Notes: generated by a model from the letters alone, not told the origin. DNA of 64,000 nucleotides from Cadophora sp. MPI-SDFR-AT-0126 (GCA_020747065.1 JAGMVK010000008.1:62001-126000); one strand, 5' to 3'. Positions 1 through 12,550 are shown, numbered from the stretch's first letter. Numbers and translations: made by a program.

Positions 1-3000
1 AACTGCCTCAGAGAATTCAACTATATTAAGTATCTCTAGTATAATTAATAAGAGGTATAAAGAAGAAACAGTAAGATATAAACCTTAATTATATCTTCTA
101 CATAATTATATTTCTCCTTCCTTGATATATATTTTAGCTGCCGTAATATTGCGCTAAATTATAATACTTCACAGATAGTTAAGGTCTTAAGATATAAGTC
201 TTATTATTACACATATCTTAAAAAAAGCAATTAGTAATTATAGCTAGTAACCTTTGTTCATATTATAAACTGTACTAGTTCTGCGTTAAAAGCTTAAATT
301 TAATAGCCTTCTATTAATAAGTATTTCCCCAGTGATAACTCCAATAGAGGTACGCTAAGTAAGAATATTAAGGAGAGTTGTCTTTCTTGCACCCAAAATC
401 CCTATTAGTACTATTAATGTACCCGGCTTTACTTATCCAGAAATATAGTCTAGTAGTTTATAGGATTCATTCTTGATATATATATCATAGATAATATCAT
501 GCTACATGAAAATACTTTTCTAGAGCCGGGTAGTTTTCGCGTCCTATGTTTAGTTATCCTTCTTAATAGCGCCTACTACTAGAAGGTTACGTTAATTATT
601 ATTATTACTACTATACGTAGTAGATTTCCGAATATCTTTCCCTTCTTATTCTTATAGGAATAGGAGAACTTCCACTATACTTAAAGTAGATAAGTTTAAT
701 TTGCTTGTAATCAGATATACTATAAGGAAGAATACCTAAAATACGATCATGATTCCGAGGTTCCGCTAGATATAAGAATAATTATACTAGAAGCTTATTT
801 AGATATAAGTATTACCTAAAACATTTATCTGCCTAGCGATAGTGCCTAGAATAGGGTAAATGAAAGTTTCTCCAATCAGATTTGGATATATTAGGATAAA
901 ACTACGCGAATAGTAAGTACCATTAGCTAGTATTAGTTGGAATATAGATTACCTTACGCAGGGAAATTCCCTGCCGTGTAATTCGTTCACTATTAGAGCC
1001 TCAAACGCGTATACCAGAGGGTTTATATAAGTGATCTATTTAAACTACAAATATATATATAGCAGCGGAATTATATACCTTATATAGATTATAATAGCTA
1101 GTACTAAGATACCTATTATAGTTAGAGCTTAAGAGATAGTTTTCGTAAATATAGCTACTATCTGAAACATTGCAGATATCGTGAACCTAACTAAATAAGG
1201 TAAAAAGAAAGAAAGTAAAGAATTAGGTAAGCTTTAGGTCCAGCTCTGCAAGAAAGTATAGGATTAGATTAAAGTATATAGTAATAATAAGCTTAATAGG
1301 GGTATCTAATATCATATTTACAAGAGCTTTAGTAAAAGAGCAGTAAAAGCTAATAAGAAAATTAGTATTAAACGCGATTTAAAGGAAAACCGGTAGTTAA
1401 GGGATTATCTACTAATAAATGGCCCTTACGTATAAGAAGTATACTTTTCAATTATTAGTTTTTATTAGTATAAGTTATTAATTTCCGTGATAGTAATAAG
1501 AGCGCTAAGTAAAGTTATAAAGAATAATATTAAACCTCTTGCGAAAAAGCTATTTATATTATTTAGTATTCCGTAAAAGACAGAGCTAATAATAAGTACT
1601 ATAATAATTTAACTAAGAACTACAGTTAATATTAATAATTTATTATTTTATAATCACTAATATGCGTATTTTATATAAGATTTGATCTGGATTAGAATAC
1701 TAGTAATATACAGAGATTCCGCTTATAATTAGTATGATCAAGCAGCTTTACATAATACTATAAACTGGTCTACAGTAATATAATCCGAAATTTTGCTCTT
1801 ATACTTCTATATCTTGTCTTAGAGCTTAGTGTAAGCTTATAACTAACGCTAATATTTCTCGAAGTCATTTGAAGTTCAAGGTACTCGTACTTTATAACTA
1901 TACTGCAATTTTCTCTTCTCCTAATTAATAACAGAAGTAAGAAAGTCTCTTATAATCTAACGTAGTAAGTAATACTAGCCTATCTCCTAAAAATATCCTT
2001 TCGCAGAGTTTATAGGACTAAAATAGATCTCACGACCTTTATAAAGGACTATAACCTTATTAAAAAGTTCATACATAGTCTTAGAGGCCTAGTAGATAAC
2101 TATAGTATAAGTAGTTCTAATGATATCCGCACTTATTCTTAATATACAAACGAATTTAAAGGCAATTAAAAAATCAAGTCCCTGTGTACTATTATCCTAA
2201 TATCTAATTAAGGATAAAGCTAATATTATCTTCGCAATACTAACATACTTAGTATATATTAGTATATAATCAAATTAATAAGTCTTAGGTATTACTTTTC
2301 TTTTGCTACCAGAGACTCCCTAAATAAAGTTATTACTTACTTTTGTATTATAAGTTTAAGTTAAATTATAAATTATTATAGTAATAGTAATTACTTACTT
2401 AATTCTATCTTTCCAAGAGAGACCTAAAACGTGATTTCGAGGCGTGCGCATAGTAGCCGCAAACTCCAAAGTCTGCCTTATAATAAGATACAAAAAGTAT
2501 TTATTAACCTCCGAGTTATAGATTAATTTACCTTTATATTTTCGAATTATATCCTTTTAAGGTATACCTAGTTATTAATTAGCGCTAAAACTATAAGTAC
2601 TTTTTTAAGATATAAAACTATTATAATAAATCACAGAATCACTATCTACCTTTAGCCCCTGAACCTCTCTAGTAATTATTTTCAGGAATATAAAATAGCT
2701 ACTTCTAGGATACCTTAGCACTAAAAGAAGTTCACTAGATTTCGTAACGCTATTGAAGCGCCTTAATATAGCTATCTCCGAGTCTTTTCTACAGCGAAAA
2801 TACTCGTGTAGCTATAATAGAACTATGAAGATTAACGCTATATTTACCTAAAAACAAGCTATTATTCTAGAGCCTAAAATAGTAAGATTCTTAAAGGTAA
2901 AAGAAGCCCGTAAGAACTTAATACTTACTTCATTAGCGGAGTATAAGACTATTTTAATCTATTTATATATATTAAATACTAAGCTAATAAGATCTAATAC

Positions 3001-3150
3001 AGAATTCGCGTATCTAGTACTATAAAGATTAGTTGCAAGATATATAAGCTCTCTTCGTTTTTCAATATATTCTAGCCTATTTTACCTAATCTTGTATAGT
3101 AAGGCTATTATCTCCTTCATCTCTAATTCTTAGCTATCCTTTATATTCTA
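1..3150 (-). pseudogene. RIP-mutated PDR-type (ABC-G) ABC transporter, N-terminal half to NBD2, continues off window
   Basis: PDR transporters are plasma-membrane drug/lipid efflux pumps of about 1450 aa arranged NBD1-TM-NBD2-TM. On the minus strand the conserved blocks read in order through many stops. NBD1 Walker A region is near 2760-2640, including FLKI followed by GLKVD. The signature appears as VSGSKRK near 2315, then a 48-bp intron (2295-2248), then YVSIAK. The Walker B/D-loop DNSTQGLD is at 2220-2161, and MYELFNKVIVLYKGREIYF lies near 2075-2020. A TSVIN block and a YITSIL block follow near 1950-1690. NBD2 Walker A GARKTTLLNIL is at 394-361, then ITGEILIN, then YV***DLYLKTLT, where PDR proteins have QQQD and three Gln codons now read TAA. 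The start is uncertain (about 3000-3150). The rest of the gene lies beyond base 1. The CAA/CAG/TGG-to-stop pattern is RIP, not ordinary decay. The family call is strong; the substrate is unknown. Confidence 0.88.
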
Positions 3151-3339
3151 AACAGGGTCTATAGCACTAGGGAATATTAGGTCAATTATAATAATATCTT
3201 TTTCATATCTTGGAAAAACTATTGCAAGTTCTACTATAAGTCTAGTACAAGGTACATTAGGTTTTATAAGGGAGGCTGAAGTTCGAAAGTTTATTCTTAG
3301 GCAAACCGAACTTTTCAAACTAAAAGAGACACCCTCCGC

Positions 3340-3545
3340 TTAATTCAATCGTATAATCAAAAGGCGAGCTAAGTTGCAGGCAGAAGTGTGGGTGAGCGTG
3401 TCTGCGCTGCACATTTCGATTTGGCCGACCTCGGGAATGATTGCGAGGGGAATGTAAGACTTCCCGTCCAGCCTACCCTCTCGGATCTCGATCTGAGCTC
3501 AAATATCTGTGGCCCCCAGTAGCTGAGATACCAGAGCTCCCGTTA
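3340..3545. other. GC-balanced island between AT-rich RIP blocks
   Basis: About 200 bp with normal base composition sits between two strongly AT-rich blocks. It has no long reading frame and no motif that I recognise. It may be sequence inserted after RIP acted, or single-copy sequence that escaped it. Confidence 0.4.
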
Positions 3546-4479
3546 AAGTGATTTTATTAGAGGTGGAAGAATTTATTATGTAAAGCCAGCGTTTCCTAAT
3601 TAAACTACCTTATAGGCGGCGGTGCTTACTAATAATTCAGAAAATGAAATAGCTAGGTTTTAATTATGCCTTAACTAGCCCACTGTAATTATATATATAT
3701 AAAGATATATTATATTGTAAGATTAAGAAAGCTACCTTGAACCTCCCGGAGGATATTAGTAAGTAATAATTGAATAAGTCTATAAACCTTTAATTAAGCT
3801 TTCCTAAAATTTCTATTAAAGTCGAAGAATTAAAATGGCTCTCTTATTATCTTCTTACTATCTATTATAAGATAATACATAATCCTCTTATACTTAACTG
3901 ATAATTTACCTGGCTTATTAACAGCACTTATCATTCCTCGGATTATTTGTTATTAAGAGGAGAGCTTTAACCTTCTTTAGTATTCGTAAACTTTGTAAGT
4001 ATCCTTTTCGACTTTATCAAGAATCAAATTAACATGATATGTTTTTTCTATATTTTGCTAAAACTATAGAACGTTATTGAATTAAATTATCTAATAAGCC
4101 ATAAATTAAAAATATTCAATTATAGGCGCAGTAGACTACTTCTTACAACTATTGTAATTATAGGTGCATCGAAGTCAGTAGCTAAAAGTAAAGTAGTAAA
4201 ATAAGAGTAATTGAATTTTCAGCGATAGTAAGCTGCTAATTAAGAGGCTCTTAAGAAATAGCAGGAAAAAGAAGAGATAGAGAAGTATATATAGTAAGTT
4301 ATTTATAAAGAGATTAAAAGAAAATAAAGCAAAATAGCCTAAATTAAAGCGGATCAATAATACACTACTATCTTAAATATAGGAGGTCTAAGTGAAACAT
4401 ATTACCCCCTATTGTATTCTAATTATAGTCTAAGAGCACCTAAGAGAAAGAAAGTAGAAGAATATTACTACTTAGAATA

Positions 4480-5345
4480 CGGCAATTTTTACATGTTTAG
4501 AGATAAATTCTGTAGTAAGTATAAGTTTAAGTAGCCTGCGATAAAACTCGGGGAATCTATTATAGAAGCTGCTAAGAGTTTGTTAAGTAGTGGAATAGTA
4601 TATAATAAATAGTATTTGATTAATTAAGACTATAGCTATAAATACTTTATATAAGCTATATAAATAATAAGCAGCTATAAGCTCTAATACTAAAAACTAG
4701 GCAAATATAATATTCATAATTCATTATGTAACTTATACTAATTAACATAATTCCTCACTGGACTGGAAAATAACATAGCAACTGTTCTATGCTAAATAAG
4801 CCTACTAAACTTAAGGAAAGTGTACCAAGCAATGATTCACCCACAAGTACTCTACAGGTGCTCGGCATAGTATATGCTAGCTGAAAAGGCGAGCTATAGA
4901 AAGAAAGTGGCAGACTAGATCAAATCTATATAATATAAGGGCCTGAAAGTAGTAGCCGGAGCATTCTAGGTAATCTCCACGGTAGCACTGGAAATAGAAT
5001 ACTATATTAAACTAATTCCTCAATAGCTCGATAAATACCTCTAAAACACGGTAATACATATCAGAACTAGCCCTATCTATAGTACTCTATCGGAAGTATT
5101 AGCTAGCACTAATTAAGCTAGAAAATCAATTGAATTATTAGTAGTAGAGTTATTACTTAATTAATTTACACCTGCCCCCGGAATCAGGATATATATATAA
5201 TAGGGAATACATGTATTGCCAGTAAGCGCAGATCTAAGGGATTTTCTACTAGGATGATCCTCTCCGCTTATGAAGGCCCGGATACTTAGGATTCAGGGGA
5301 GATATTAAGCGAATAGGTTAAGCCCTAAAAGAAGTAGAATGCCTA
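4480..5345 (+). mobile_element. Tad-like LINE retrotransposon, RIP-mutated 3' portion
   Basis: The plus strand reads as the C-terminal part of a fungal non-LTR retrotransposon ORF2. PAIKLGESIIEAAKS is near 4540. IHPQVLYRCSA*YM is near 4835-4880, where a Trp codon reads TAG. KGLKVVAGAF is near 4940, followed by IRTSPIYSTLSEVL near 5060. These match the stretch after the reverse transcriptase core, before RNase H. The 3' non-coding end, from GAAGGCCC at 5271 to about 5345, recurs at 28283-28365, which marks it as the element's 3' tail. The 5' part is not recognisable. Upstream sequence (3546-4480) is AT-rich and probably belongs to the same or another decayed element, but I could not read it. 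Confidence 0.72.
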
Positions 5346-6227
5346 TATACGAGGATCTAAAGCTAAGGAGGGAAGGAGAGAGGGAGGGAGAGGGTGCATA
5401 TATACATGAAACCCGGTCATGTGACGCAACCCGTGACTCATCCTTGTCAGGTGATAAGCTGGCCAGGCACCGGCCCAGCGCCGTAACACCGCTCTACGTT
5501 TGCGGCGAGTGGGATCACGCTCTACATCGCCACCCTATGATGTTGTGATAATACTATCCCCTTAAGCGGTGAAACGACTTTTAGCGTCTTAGCAGGTTCC
5601 CTACTAAAATTGAGAGTAAATAAAATTGTAAATAAGTTATACCCTAACTTTTAAGATATTATTAACTCAAAAGTCTCTTTATTAAGTCTATTCCTTAACT
5701 TATTAATAACTCTTTAGTGTATATATATATATAAATTGTTATCGTTTCGATTTAAATTTAAATTTTCAGCTTATTATAACGGAGGTAGGCTTAATAAATA
5801 ATCTTCTTTATATCTATAAAAGTTAGTAAATAGTCTTTTAATAATCATTTTATAAAAATTTAACTTACATATTATATATTGTGGAGGGGAAAACTCTAAT
5901 CCCCCACACGACAAGAGGGTAGCAAATGTACGGTGCATAAGGTGTAAGGTTTGAGAAATAACAGATAGACGAAATCAAAAGATATCATATATCTGAAGAA
6001 TACGAATTATTAATTAAAGATAGAAGTGCAAATCCTATTAGAAGGAAAAGTGCTATTATTATTGTTAAGGTTTCTGGAAGAAGGTCTCAACTTAAGTACA
6101 ATGCGAAGTGCATAAGTCAAGTGACAAAAGTTTACCGAGCCAATCCCCACCACAATATATCCTTTAATTAATTAAATAAATATATCAGTCGCCTGACTTC
6201 TATTAAGGCCTATAAGCTCTAGGCCCT
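5346..6227. other. GC-richer tail then AT-rich block, no gene recognised
   Basis: A purine-rich stretch (5370-5395) and about 150 bp of balanced sequence up to 5550 are followed by AT-rich, stop-filled DNA. No protein family could be read on either strand. The purine-rich tract resembles the one at 20255-20295, so it may be part of a LINE 3' end. Confidence 0.35.
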
Positions 6228-6713
6228 TGTCACGAACCATCTAGGAGCCCCGGGTTCCTAGGGCGGGATACTGCCAGGGAGCTTTCGGCGGGAAGCTAGG
6301 GGCTCCCAGGAGGACTCTCCTGGGCTCGCAGTGCTTCTAGGGGAACGCTTCCCCTAGGATCACGGGATTGCCGGACAACAGTTATTTCGAGTAAAAGGTC
6401 AGAGGGCAAGTTGGCACCTGATTTACGCGACTAGGCATTACGTGATATATAAGACGGCTAGACCGGGCTTGCGGGCGTGCGCGCCTGGCTAGACGGTCTT
6501 ATATGGCTTATACTCGGAATCGAAGTTCTATATAAAGTAGGATAGTTTCTTAGGTAGTCGAGCTTCGTACTTAAATTCATATAGCAGTTTAACTATTGCT
6601 TGTAATGCCTCAATTCCCATTGAGGACCGAACGTCTTGTTTACTTTGCCTCACAGCTGATACTAACTAACCGACCTGTTGACTAGTACCAGTCAGAACCT
6701 CAGGAACGTTACA
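6228..6713 (+). mobile_element. LTR of a gypsy-type element (solo or remnant)
   Basis: The block begins TGTCACGAACC and ends GTTACA, giving TG...CA termini over 486 bp. It contains a TATA-like GAAGTTCTATATAA and the GAGCTTCGT/CAA block seen in two other LTRs of this window. The closest relative is 16385-16787, nearly colinear over its whole length. No 5-bp target duplication is visible (GCCCT before, GTAGG after), so it may be a recombined or decayed copy. It lies just upstream of the truncated 5'-nucleotidase relic. Confidence 0.75.
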
Positions 6714-6929
6714 GTAGGTCGCTAAACCTAAAGAATAAACACAAGATGCCACTTAGGGCTAAGATTTCGATGTGGAAAAGGTCTTCAATTCTTCTAAATT
6801 TACAAGTGTATTGTGAGCTCTTATAGACGATAGGTTATTGCCAGGCTCGCAGCTAACCTGCCTGAGGCACTACCCTCTTCAATCATATACGCCTCATTAC
6901 AATAGAACTTCCGCATTATTCAACGAGAC

Positions 6930-7905
6930 GCTATATCTAGTATTATAAAAGATACAAAAACCCTTAAGCTGACTGAGAAACTCACTACCTCCTTAAAAGT
7001 CAAACTAAAGAAACCTCTAAGATATACTATATCTCCACTCGACGCACGCTTTACTACTGTTTGTTTTAAGAAATCTAATATAAGCAATTTCATCTACGAT
7101 CTAATGCGTACTTATTAGGGAAGTAACTATTGTCTTATAGCTTTTAGTACTATCCGTAGCAATCAGATCTACCCACCTAGCGTCTTAAAAGTAAAAGATA
7201 TTATAAACTGCTTCCCCTTCGAGGACTTATATATCGTCCTTAAAGTTAGTGACTAAGCTATTCTCGACGCGATCGAAAACTCCGTCTCCCTCTATCCTAC
7301 ACTCGAAGGCCGTTTCCCTCAAGTCTCGAACATTAAGTTTAAATTCAATTCTAATAACTAACTAAACTCGAGGGTCCGATATATAAATATTACTAAAAAG
7401 CCGCTGGACAAAGAGAGATTATACGTTTTAGTGACGAGAGGCTAGCCATATTACGAGAGGTAAAGATGGATTTAACTTTTTATTAGTTAAATCTAAAAGT
7501 AGAAAAGCAAAGGAGATCGTTTTAGAGGAGAATGGAATTCTAATAATATAATCATTAGATAGTACATTATAAGTTTAAAAACCCTCAATAAATAGAAGAA
7601 CTAAGGTAAGGGTATAAACAGACACTAGAAAGGCGTCCAGGATTCTATATACGGCGTTCACCCAGTCGTCGATCCTAGCAGTTCTGACACTTCGGGGAAG
7701 CAGACGGGCACACTAAATGACTTAAATAACAACTCGGATAACGCGAGTTCTAGGGAGTCAAAACATATTACTACTAATAAGACTAACAAGCAAGAACGCC
7801 TAGTCCAGCTTATAAGGAAAGTCACAAGGAAGTAGAGGCGTTTAACGGGACTAAAGAGTACTTCAGAATACTGTGATACTATTCAAGAGTTTACAGTCGA
7901 TTGAA
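6930..7905 (+). pseudogene. RIP-mutated 5'-nucleotidase family protein, C-terminal domain
   Basis: One plus-strand frame reads the 5_nucleotid_C domain of the UshA/5'-nucleotidase metallophosphoesterase family, interrupted by TAA/TAG. Visible blocks are ISPLDARFTTV near 7035, SNISNFIYDLMRTY near 7075, INCFPFEDLYIVLKVSD near 7205, then AILDAIENSVSLYPTLEGRF and PQVSNIKFKFN near 7260-7345, and PLDKERLYVLVTRG near 7405. A frame slip follows, then GKDGFNFLL near 7465. A long tail with PVVDPSSSDTSGKQTG remains fairly open to about 7905. Family members hydrolyse nucleotides or related phosphoesters. Here the N-terminal metallophosphatase domain is missing; the preceding 6714-6930 is unreadable and abuts an LTR. 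The stops and AT-rich flanks indicate RIP of a host-type gene copy. Confidence 0.8.
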
Positions 7906-7913
7906 CGAGAGTA

Positions 7914-8195
7914 TGAGGGGTTGACCCCTAGGTATGCTCGGGACTAGCCCGAGCTGGCCCAAGCTCGGCTGGCGGACCGCTCACGGACCGTTGCCCAGTT
8001 AACGGATTGTTTACGGCCCGCGGGGCTGTATATAACGAGGATTCTTACACTGTATTCTTAACTCTTCAGATAGTTCTTAAACGTTCAAAACACGACTTGC
8101 TTTCTCCTGAGTTATCGGACGTAGCCCGTCACAGAGAGTAAGTCTCCTTATTGCTCCGACTCATACTCAAGGAGTCCTCCGGGTCAACCTTTACA
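7914..8195. mobile_element. candidate solo LTR
   Basis: A GC-balanced 282-bp block begins TGAGGGGTTGACCCC and ends GGGTCAACCTTTACA, so it has TG...CA ends and short mirrored GGTTGACC/GGTCAACC motifs. It contains a TATA-like GCTGTATATAACGAGG. There is no convincing target duplication and no second copy in the window, so the assignment is tentative. Confidence 0.4.
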
Positions 8196-8364
8196 GAAAT
8201 CTTTGCCAGTGCCGATTTTGGATTTGTTAAGATTACAGGCTACAAGAAGCGACTCATTCATGTTTTCAGTTCTACGAGGCTGTCTTCTCATAACTCGAGA
8301 GAATAGAGCCGCGAGAACAAGGATCTCGATCCCGCAAGTACAACGTCCGAACATTTTCCCCTTT

Positions 8365-10414
8365 TTATTTCCTCTGCGTGACTTGAACCATCAGCGACGA
8401 CAGCGTCGTTGTAAACGTATCCATAGCATCTTCATCGAACTTGTTTCCTGTTTCGCCTGGTGCAAAAGCCAAGTTAAATTGTTGTGCTACGCGGCTAAGT
8501 GCAATACGCAAAGTCATAAAAGCAAGATTTTTTCCAGGGCAGGAATATGCACCTATCCAAAAATTATTAATCCTTCTCATATATCAGGTGTATAGAAGAA
8601 CATTAGAACTTACCAACAGAAAATGGAAAATACGGAGCGCCTTCCGTCCGCATCTCTTCCTTGCGTTCACCATATCTTTCCGGGATAAATTCAAGCGGGT
8701 CACGGTAATATCGTACATCAGTCTGAATTAATTGTGTTGGAAAAACACATTCGTGTTACCAGGGATGTATATCTCATCAACTTGAATTCCTTTTGCGGGA
8801 GTGACGCGATATCCACCGGTTAGTAAAGCGGGTTTGAGACGAAGAGTTTCGTTAATGATGTCGTCGAGGTAGGTGATAGCTTTTACTTTTTCGTAGGTCC
8901 ACTCTTGTTCGCCGTTCGGCATGGCAGCGTCGAGGTATGTTTGGAGTTTTCGGAGGACGGCAGGGTAGCGGCAGAGGAAGTAGATGACTGATGCGAAGGT
9001 TGTCGCGGTGGTTTCACTAGATGAATGTCAGTTAAAAAGATCTAGACGCAAAGAAACTGACATTTAAGGAGAACTGGCCTGCCAGCAATAATAACGACTC
9101 GGGAATCCTCGTGAAGTGAAGCCTTTGATGGGGAAGCAGATACGTCTTTCTCTGTGAATGCCTTGAGAAGCCAAGAAGCAATATCTTGGGGATATTGTTC
9201 AGGGTCCCATTGCTAATTTTTGAAAGCAAAGTTAGTGTTTACTCTCTCGTATAAAAGGAGTAATAACATACCTTCTGCTTTGCGTTGATCTCAGCCGCAC
9301 ACCATGAAAAGAATCCGGTATAGCCAGCTGTGGCACCCGGTATACATCCAAGAATATTAAGTAACCAAGGGACATTGCTAAGGATACCCAAAGCTTCCAT
9401 GTGATCATGTACACCTTTGATAGCAGCATGTTCTGTCCCGCTCTCCAAACAACCAAAATCTTTCCCGAAACCGACGTCACCCATCACGTCGAAGGAGAGG
9501 AACATAGACCATGCGGTCCCGTCGAAGGGCTTAGAGGATAATGTATGTGAAGACAGTTGTTTGATGAATAACTCGACTTTGCTTTTAATTCTAGGTTCGT
9601 ATGTGTTGAGTGCTGTACCAAATTAATAAGCAAAGGAAGAGAAATAGTGTCGCCGAGGACATACCTTTAATCGCCAAGCCTCTATCCCAGGCTTTGCGGC
9701 GGCGACGATGGTCGTCAAAGTCTCTCGTCATGTGGATGGAACATCGTGTGCAATCGCTAGAGACTTGCGAATACCATGTTGACTTCAGGCATTCGGACTG
9801 TGGGCCATAGATGAGGGGGATAGCGGACTTTCGGACAATGCAAATTTCTCGGGGGCCTAACAAGACATCTTTAGTGAAGCTTCAAGGGAATTACTTTGAT
9901 GATCCTACCGGTACGGAAGAAGTCCCCATACTTCTCATGCATCTTGGCAACCTCTTTGTAGTATCTGAAGAACGAGATTAAATTAGATTTAAGTTGAAGA
10001 AAGGAATAAAAGCTAAACTAACTGCACATTTTTAGAAGCTTTCCTGACAGTGTAAAAGCGAGTGAGTTTTGCTCCCAATGGTCCAGGAAATGAGCGAAGA
10101 CGATGAAAAAAGAGGCGGTAGATTCCAATGCTGAAAAGGATACCCGTATAGAAAGCTGTTACAACTGAGGTTGTTCTGGCCAAAGCTTGAACGATCGTGA
10201 AATTCTTAATTGACAAATAGGTGAAACCAAGACCGATTGTAGTGGAAATAAACAAAGATAAAAAGTAGTAAATATATATATCGACCTCGATATTTCGAAG
10301 AACAGAGTGATGGAAAAGTACACCAAAACCGGCAGCTGAAATTATCGATGTTATGAGGTCAGCCTTCAGAACAGGCTGCAAGCCCTGCAAGAATATGGAT
10401 GATGATGCCGACAT
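8365..10414 (-). CDS. Cytochrome P450 monooxygenase, 7 exons, one apparent frameshift
   Basis: This is a haem-thiolate monooxygenase, probably ER-anchored. Exons are 10414-10023, 9964-9909, 9868-9665, 9612-9272, 9212-9079, 9016-8614 and 8552-8365, about 573 codons. The N-terminus has several hydrophobic segments, longer than the usual single anchor, then the proline-rich RSFPGPLGAKL. The I-helix reads AGSETTATTF across an intron whose donor is GC (9078) rather than GT. The ExxR motif is in INETLRLKP, PERY precedes the haem loop, and the haem loop PFSVG/AYSCPGKNLA spans the last intron, with Cys as the iron ligand. Intron 2 (9908-9869) is only 40 bp, so that border is uncertain. Near 8740 the frame breaks between NTNVFF and TQLIQTDVRYYRDP; one missing base restores phase. 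It is either a recent pseudogene or a sequence error in a T-run. The substrate is unknown. Confidence 0.88.
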
Positions 10415-12550
10415 AATACGCAGTCTCGTGAATTGATAATTCGAAAGATCAAAGCGCAGTTCAGGTGTGAAGGAGTTTTGTGGCTACGGGAATCCTATGT
10501 ATTGAAGAAACAATGCCAGTGGCTAGCAGCCTAATCGCTTCTAGAAAACCCCGCATCCCTGAATCCCAGCAGCCCCAGCGGCCCACCTGCTGCGTCAATA
10601 CTTCTTGGTGCTGCATATGCAGACAAGACAGGGCGGCGGATTTTCATAGTGAGACAACCACTAGAAATACTGTTCAAATATCACGCATTTAATTATAAGG
10701 GCGGCTCGATCATCGTGCTTCGTTCCGCGAAAGCCTGGTTTTATGATTTCATACATCTACCAGGACGAAGATGCAATTAAATTTGAAGTGAAACCCAGCT
10801 CTGACCGTGGAACCCTTACAATGCAAATGAACGATCGCCGATCCCGTCACTAGGCTCTCGGTACACAGTGAACAGCGGAGGAAATGTTGTTTCAGGCCCT
10901 GTAACGAAGTGGTCTTCCGAACTAATGATGTCTTAGTTTCATCCGGGGAAAGGATGCCGTCCGTCTCCACTGTGGAGGGGCCGAGCCCGTCGTGCTTACC
11001 TGGTCGTTGTGCAGCATCTAACGACATCTCAGATTGACGACGCCGCCGCTTCACATCCGAACAGCTCACAGGTCGGTGGCCGTCACGTGGAAGTCGCCAT
11101 CTCTGATTGTTTTTCGCTCTTTGAAATTGCCTTGGCTACATTTCAAAGCCCACGTTTCGAGACCTCCTGCACGAGAGACGTTATTGGCTCCTTGAATAAA
11201 GACGTGTGATATTCCCGAGACCTTTATATGTATTATAACTATCGACGAAGGATTAGTGACTTCATCATAAGAGAGATAATTAGGGAAGAAGGCATCTGAT
11301 TGATCTGCTAATGCATCATCGCACTATCGAATTAGAGATTGCGATATTTTTTGATGGCTTTCGGCACCAAAAGGACGGCAGCAAGTTCAAGTGGTTGACT
11401 CTCAAGAGCAATTCGCGGAGGAAGCCATCGGAGAAGTGGGGCAGGCGCTCGATGTCGTGGTCGTCGCGAAAGGCACACCTTCAAAAGGCAAAACTAATGC
11501 AGCTATGCTGGACCTAGCGTGAGAAGCCGTGCGAGAAGATCTAGTGGGATTTTCTGGCCAGCGGCGGCAATTAGGAATTTATTGTATTGTGGCATTGAAA
11601 TTAGTCATAGAGTTTACTAGCTCTTCCACAGAAGCAAGAAGCTTTCCCGCACAAAACTTGATGTTCTGGAAAATAGAAGGATTATCGCTGGCTTAGACTA
11701 GTCAAAACCTTATTTGTGACCTTGCCAAGAGAGATATTTATTATCACAAGGGTCCTTATAATAATTAAATAACTCAAAAGCCACAATTATGGCATATTCC
11801 TTTCTGCTTTCGACTTAGAAGCTTAGCAGCTGACTTCACATAGGTATTCACCGTTCCAAGCCGCGATCCTTACCTGACTAGCGATACTAAATCGCGTGGG
11901 TTGATCCGCTTCGTTTTCCTTTCTCGTATCCTTCAAATATGTTCTGTGGCTAATTTCCAAAGACTTCAACAAGCTAAGCTGCTTAGCTAGACGAATTTAA
12001 TATCTCAACAAAAGCTGTGTGAAAAAACTATAAACCTAGGCGGGGCTTTGCAAGGAATAGTATTTAAATATCTCCTTGAAGGTAGACGGGTTTGCCAGCC
12101 AGTCCAATTATTCCTAGGAACTCTATAGCCGCCAATAACGGGATCTCCGCAGTTGTCCTACCCCCCTATTGAGACATTTTGATCTATAGCTTAAGCCACA
12201 GTCGGAACATGCCACTGCATGACTTGCATCCCGCTTGAACCGCGTTGATCGGAGACTTCCACTGCAGATTCCGTTACAGCCACTTGATTCATTTGGCTCT
12301 TGATCACGAGATTCTTGCAAATCAGTACGCAGAAGCCCTGCCTATGATATTGTTTTGGATTGCTATATATATATATATATCATCCTTCCTGCTGTCCTTT
12401 GGGTTTTGCCAGAACGCCCTGTTGATCAAAGTTCCCTACTGAAGCAAATCTATCTTTTACTAACTGGGGACTTCTGAGAGTGCCTTGGTGTATAGGCAAT
12501 TCAGGATCTTTTCATTATTCGAAGTTGTTTCATAGACCGGATTCAGCGCA
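10415..12550. other. Intergenic region, no supported gene
   Basis: Several short frames exist on both strands (for example 10749-11069 minus and 11311-11517 plus), but none shows a recognisable domain. The stretch 11390-11521 in one frame reads EAIGEVGQALDVVVVAKGTP, faintly like a dehydrogenase fragment, too little to call. A dinucleotide AT repeat lies at 12365-12381. The 3' part serves as promoter for the gene starting at 12551. Confidence 0.4.

Noticed and set aside
4175..4357. 60-codon minus-strand hydrophobic frame (MIRFNLGYFALFSFNLFINN)
   Set aside because: It is a product of AT-rich composition; Leu/Phe/Ile-rich frames arise by chance in RIP DNA.
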